From: a halophilic archaeon J07HX64
GTDB taxonomy: Archaea > Halobacteriota > Halobacteria > Halobacteriales > Haloarculaceae
Direction of reading: 5' to 3'
Assembly (NCBI GenBank): GCA_000416085.1
Contig: KE356579.1
Span: forward strand, 2,036,656 to 2,053,894
Length of the DNA stretch: 17,239 nucleotides
Part shown: piece after piece, positions 15,397 through 17,239 of the stretch
How the letters are laid out: every line of letters starts with the position of its first letter
Numbering within the stretch: position 1 is the first letter of the stretch
Translations under genes and position numbers: made by a program
Notes under the pieces: model-generated
What the model was told of the DNA's origin: nothing
Database searches by the model: none
The model's input: the letters and a program-made list of their open reading frames with translations, nothing else

Positions 15397-17223
15397 TTAG
15401 ACTGCGTCCTCCAGTTCGAGTCGCGGGCGGATGCCGAGCGCTATCATCTCGTCGAGTAGAAGCTTGAACGCGTAGCTCACCTCTATCTCGTGTATATCAC
15501 TCTCCGAGTCGGTCAACGGGTCGTAAACACGGCGCTGGTTGACATCCTCCACCGCAACCATGCCGCTGTCCGCGGAGACGTACACTGTCTCGCGGTCGGA
15601 CTCGTCGAGGAGCCGTTCTTTCAGTGTCATCGCGGCGCCGTGCCCGATGAACACGTCCCGTTCCATCTCGCCGATACGGAGCCCACCCTCGCGTGCCCGC
15701 CCCTCGGTGGGCTGGCGGGTCAGCACCTGCACCGGCCCGCGCGAGCGGGCGTGAATCTTGTTCGACACCATGTGGTAGAGCTTCTGATAGAAGATGGTGC
15801 CGACGAAGATCTCCGCCTCGATCTTCTCGCCGGTTACACCCGAGTACATCGTCTCCTTGCCGCTGGATTCGAAGCCGTGTTCCTCGAGTGCACCCCGGAG
15901 TTCCTCCTCGTTCTCGCCGGTAAAGGGGGTGCCGTCGACCCGACGCCCCTCCAGCGAGCCGACCTTGCCGCCGATCATCTCCAGGATGTGGCCGACTGTC
16001 ATCCGGGAGGGCAGAGCGTGGGGGTTCAGGATGAGATCCGGCACCACACCCTCGTCGGTGAACGGCATATCCTCGTGCGGGGCGATGTGGCCGACAACCC
16101 CCTTCTGACCGTGTCGCGAGGCAAACTTGTCCCCCAGCTCAGGGATGCGCTCGTCGCGCACCGACACCTTCGATAGCTTCGAGCCATCCTCACCCTCCAT
16201 CAGTGTGACCGTGTCGACGATGCCGGACTCGCCGGACCGCATCGTCACCGATGTCTCCCGGCGTTTCTGTGGGCTGAGCCCGCCCATGTCGTCGGGCTCC
16301 TCCAGGAACCGTGGCGGCGAGGTCTTCCCCAGCAGGACGGCGCTCTCACCGACCGACGTCTCCGGGTTCACGAGACCGTCCTCGTCGAGGTGTTTGTAGG
16401 CCTCCTCGCCGCGGGCACCCCGAACCTCCTCGTCGGGTATCTCGAAGCGGTCCTCCTGGCCACCGGGGTACCGGCGCTCCTCACCCTCGTAGGTCCGGAA
16501 GAAGTGCGACCGGGCGAGTCCCCGGTCGACCGACCCCTGGTTCATCACGAGGGCGTCCTCGATATTGAACCCCTCGTAGCTCATCACCGCGACCACGAAG
16601 TTCTGTGCGGCCGGCCGGTCGTCGTAGCCGATCTGCTCTGTTGTCTGTGTCTTCACCAGCGACAGCTGTGGGTAGTGCAGCAGGTGCTGGCGTGTGTCCG
16701 GGCGAACCCGGTAGTTCGCAGAGGGCAACCCGAGTGACTGTTTTATCATCCCCGACCCCATCGTGATACGGGGCGAGGCGTTGTGTTCGGGGTAGGGTAT
16801 CATCCCGGCACCGATGCCGAAGATGAGCTGTGGGTCGACCTCCAGGTGTGTGTGATCCTCGGTGAGATCGTCCTCCTCGACGGCGACCAGGATGTCCTCC
16901 TCCTCCTCGGCGTCGATGAACTCGATGTAGCCCCGGTCGACGAGGTTCTGGAAGTCCAGGTCGCCGTTCTCCAGCGCCTCGACATCCTCGTCGGAGACCA
17001 GCGGTTCGCCGTCCTCGACGACGAGCAACGGACGGCGTGCCCGTCCGGCGTCGGCGTTTACGATCACCTCGTCGGTTCGCTGGTTGACCGCGACGTTCAC
17101 CATCTCACTGACCTCGCCCCGACGGCGGGCCTGCCGGATGTGGTCTGCGAGCTGTTCTGGGCTGGGATGTGTCCCAACCAGGCTCCCGTTGACGTAGACT
17201 TTTGCTTCTCTTTGCTGACTCAT
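15397..17223 (-). CDS. rpoB1: DNA-directed RNA polymerase subunit B' (Rpo2C)
   Basis: A 608-residue C-terminal half of the split second-largest subunit. Family motifs include the [18 protein letters not shown] region (148-165), [18 protein letters not shown] (211-228), [15 protein letters not shown] (364-378), [20 protein letters not shown] (503-522) and the C-terminal [11 protein letters not shown] (583-593). It completes the active-site wall, hybrid-binding domain and clamp anchor together with B''. The C-terminal zinc-ribbon positions expected to be Cys-x2-Cys ... Cys-x2-Cys read SADS (550-553) and DPLT (568-571), and there is no cysteine anywhere in the protein. The ATG at 17221-17223 follows the B'' stop by one base, and the stop is two bases before rpoA'. 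Confidence 0.97.
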   Translation of the reverse strand: MSQQREAKVYVNGSLVGTHPSPEQLADHIRQARRRGEVSEMVNVAVNQRTDEVIVNADAGRARRPLLVVEDGEPLVSDEDVEALENGDLDFQNLVDRGYIEFIDAEEEEDILVAVEEDDLTEDHTHLEVDPQLIFGIGAGMIPYPEHNASPRITMGSGMIKQSLGLPSANYRVRPDTRQHLLHYPQLSLVKTQTTEQIGYDDRPAAQNFVVAVMSYEGFNIEDALVMNQGSVDRGLARSHFFRTYEGEERRYPGGQEDRFEIPDEEVRGARGEEAYKHLDEDGLVNPETSVGESAVLLGKTSPPRFLEEPDDMGGLSPQKRRETSVTMRSGESGIVDTVTLMEGEDGSKLSKVSVRDERIPELGDKFASRHGQKGVVGHIAPHEDMPFTDEGVVPDLILNPHALPSRMTVGHILEMIGGKVGSLEGRRVDGTPFTGENEEELRGALEEHGFESSGKETMYSGVTGEKIEAEIFVGTIFYQKLYHMVSNKIHARSRGPVQVLTRQPTEGRAREGGLRIGEMERDVFIGHGAAMTLKERLLDESDRETVYVSADSGMVAVEDVNQRRVYDPLTDSESDIHEIEVSYAFKLLLDEMIALGIRPRLELEDAV

Positions 17224-17224
17224 G

Positions 17225-17239
17225 TTAGTCGTCTGCAGG
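17225..17239 (-). CDS. rpoB2: Last codons of RNA polymerase subunit B'' (Rpo2N), cut by the window edge
   Basis: The minus strand reads Pro-Ala-Asp-Asp-TAA immediately before the B' start. In archaea with split B subunits the gene directly upstream of B' is B''. The call rests on gene order plus an acidic C-terminal end and a stop codon one base from the next start. Only four codons and the stop are visible. Confidence 0.5.

Noticed and set aside
14321..15400. 359-codon plus-strand frame opposite rpoA'
   Set aside because: It lies wholly across conserved rpoA' coding sequence and shows only Val/Arg/Asp-rich shadow composition.

Overview
The window is a piece of a haloarchaeal chromosome (class Halobacteria). 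The support is high G+C with strong G/C third positions, very acidic proteins, split archaeal RNA polymerase subunits (B''/B' and A'/A''), a small archaeal NusA-like protein, a bacterio-opsin-activator type (HTH-10) regulator, a halophile btuCDF cluster, and AT-rich TATA boxes 25-35 bases in front of start codons. I cannot name the genus.

Layout. Positions 1-962 (+) hold the C-terminal part of an S9-family serine peptidase. Next, on the minus strand, are a MoxR-type AAA+ ATPase (979-1929), a probable 50-residue two-helix membrane protein (2024-2176), a 945-residue PAS/GAF/HTH-10 regulator (2359-5196) and a MaoC-fold hydratase-like protein (5252-5683). A cobalamin (or siderophore) import module follows. 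The anchored binding protein BtuF (5768-7048, minus) is divergent from the permease BtuC and ATPase BtuD (7109-9387, plus). The two transcription units appear to share one AT-rich promoter core. The rest, 9399 to the right edge, is one minus-strand transcription operon read rpoB''(tail)-rpoB'-rpoA'-rpoA''-nusA, with gaps of 6 bases or less or one-base overlap.

How the genes work together. The rpo genes encode the catalytic core of RNA polymerase. B' carries part of the active centre and hybrid-binding region, A' carries the NADFDGD metal site and bridge helix, and A'' carries the trigger loop. The A'' gene is interrupted by a 491-residue intein with a LAGLIDADG homing endonuclease, placed inside the trigger loop between Met74 and Thr566 of the precursor. 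The cell therefore cannot make working polymerase without protein splicing. BtuF, BtuC and BtuD form a type II ABC importer.

Most notable points. (1) The trigger-loop intein has Ser at position 1, Thr at +1 and apparently intact endonuclease motifs. (2) B' contains no cysteine at all, and the C-terminal zinc-ribbon positions are occupied by Ser, Ser, Asp and Thr. (3) The operon ends at nusA, with no rpsL/rpsG following, and meets btuD head-on with 11 bases between. (4) BtuF has a 60-base tandem repeat coding an acidic Ser/Thr/Asp stalk and a C-terminal anchor lacking a clear PGF motif. (5) There is a near-symmetric shared TATA core between btuF and btuC. (6) A small membrane protein with strong coding signature sits in the gap near moxR. 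I found no convincing entirely new multi-gene system.
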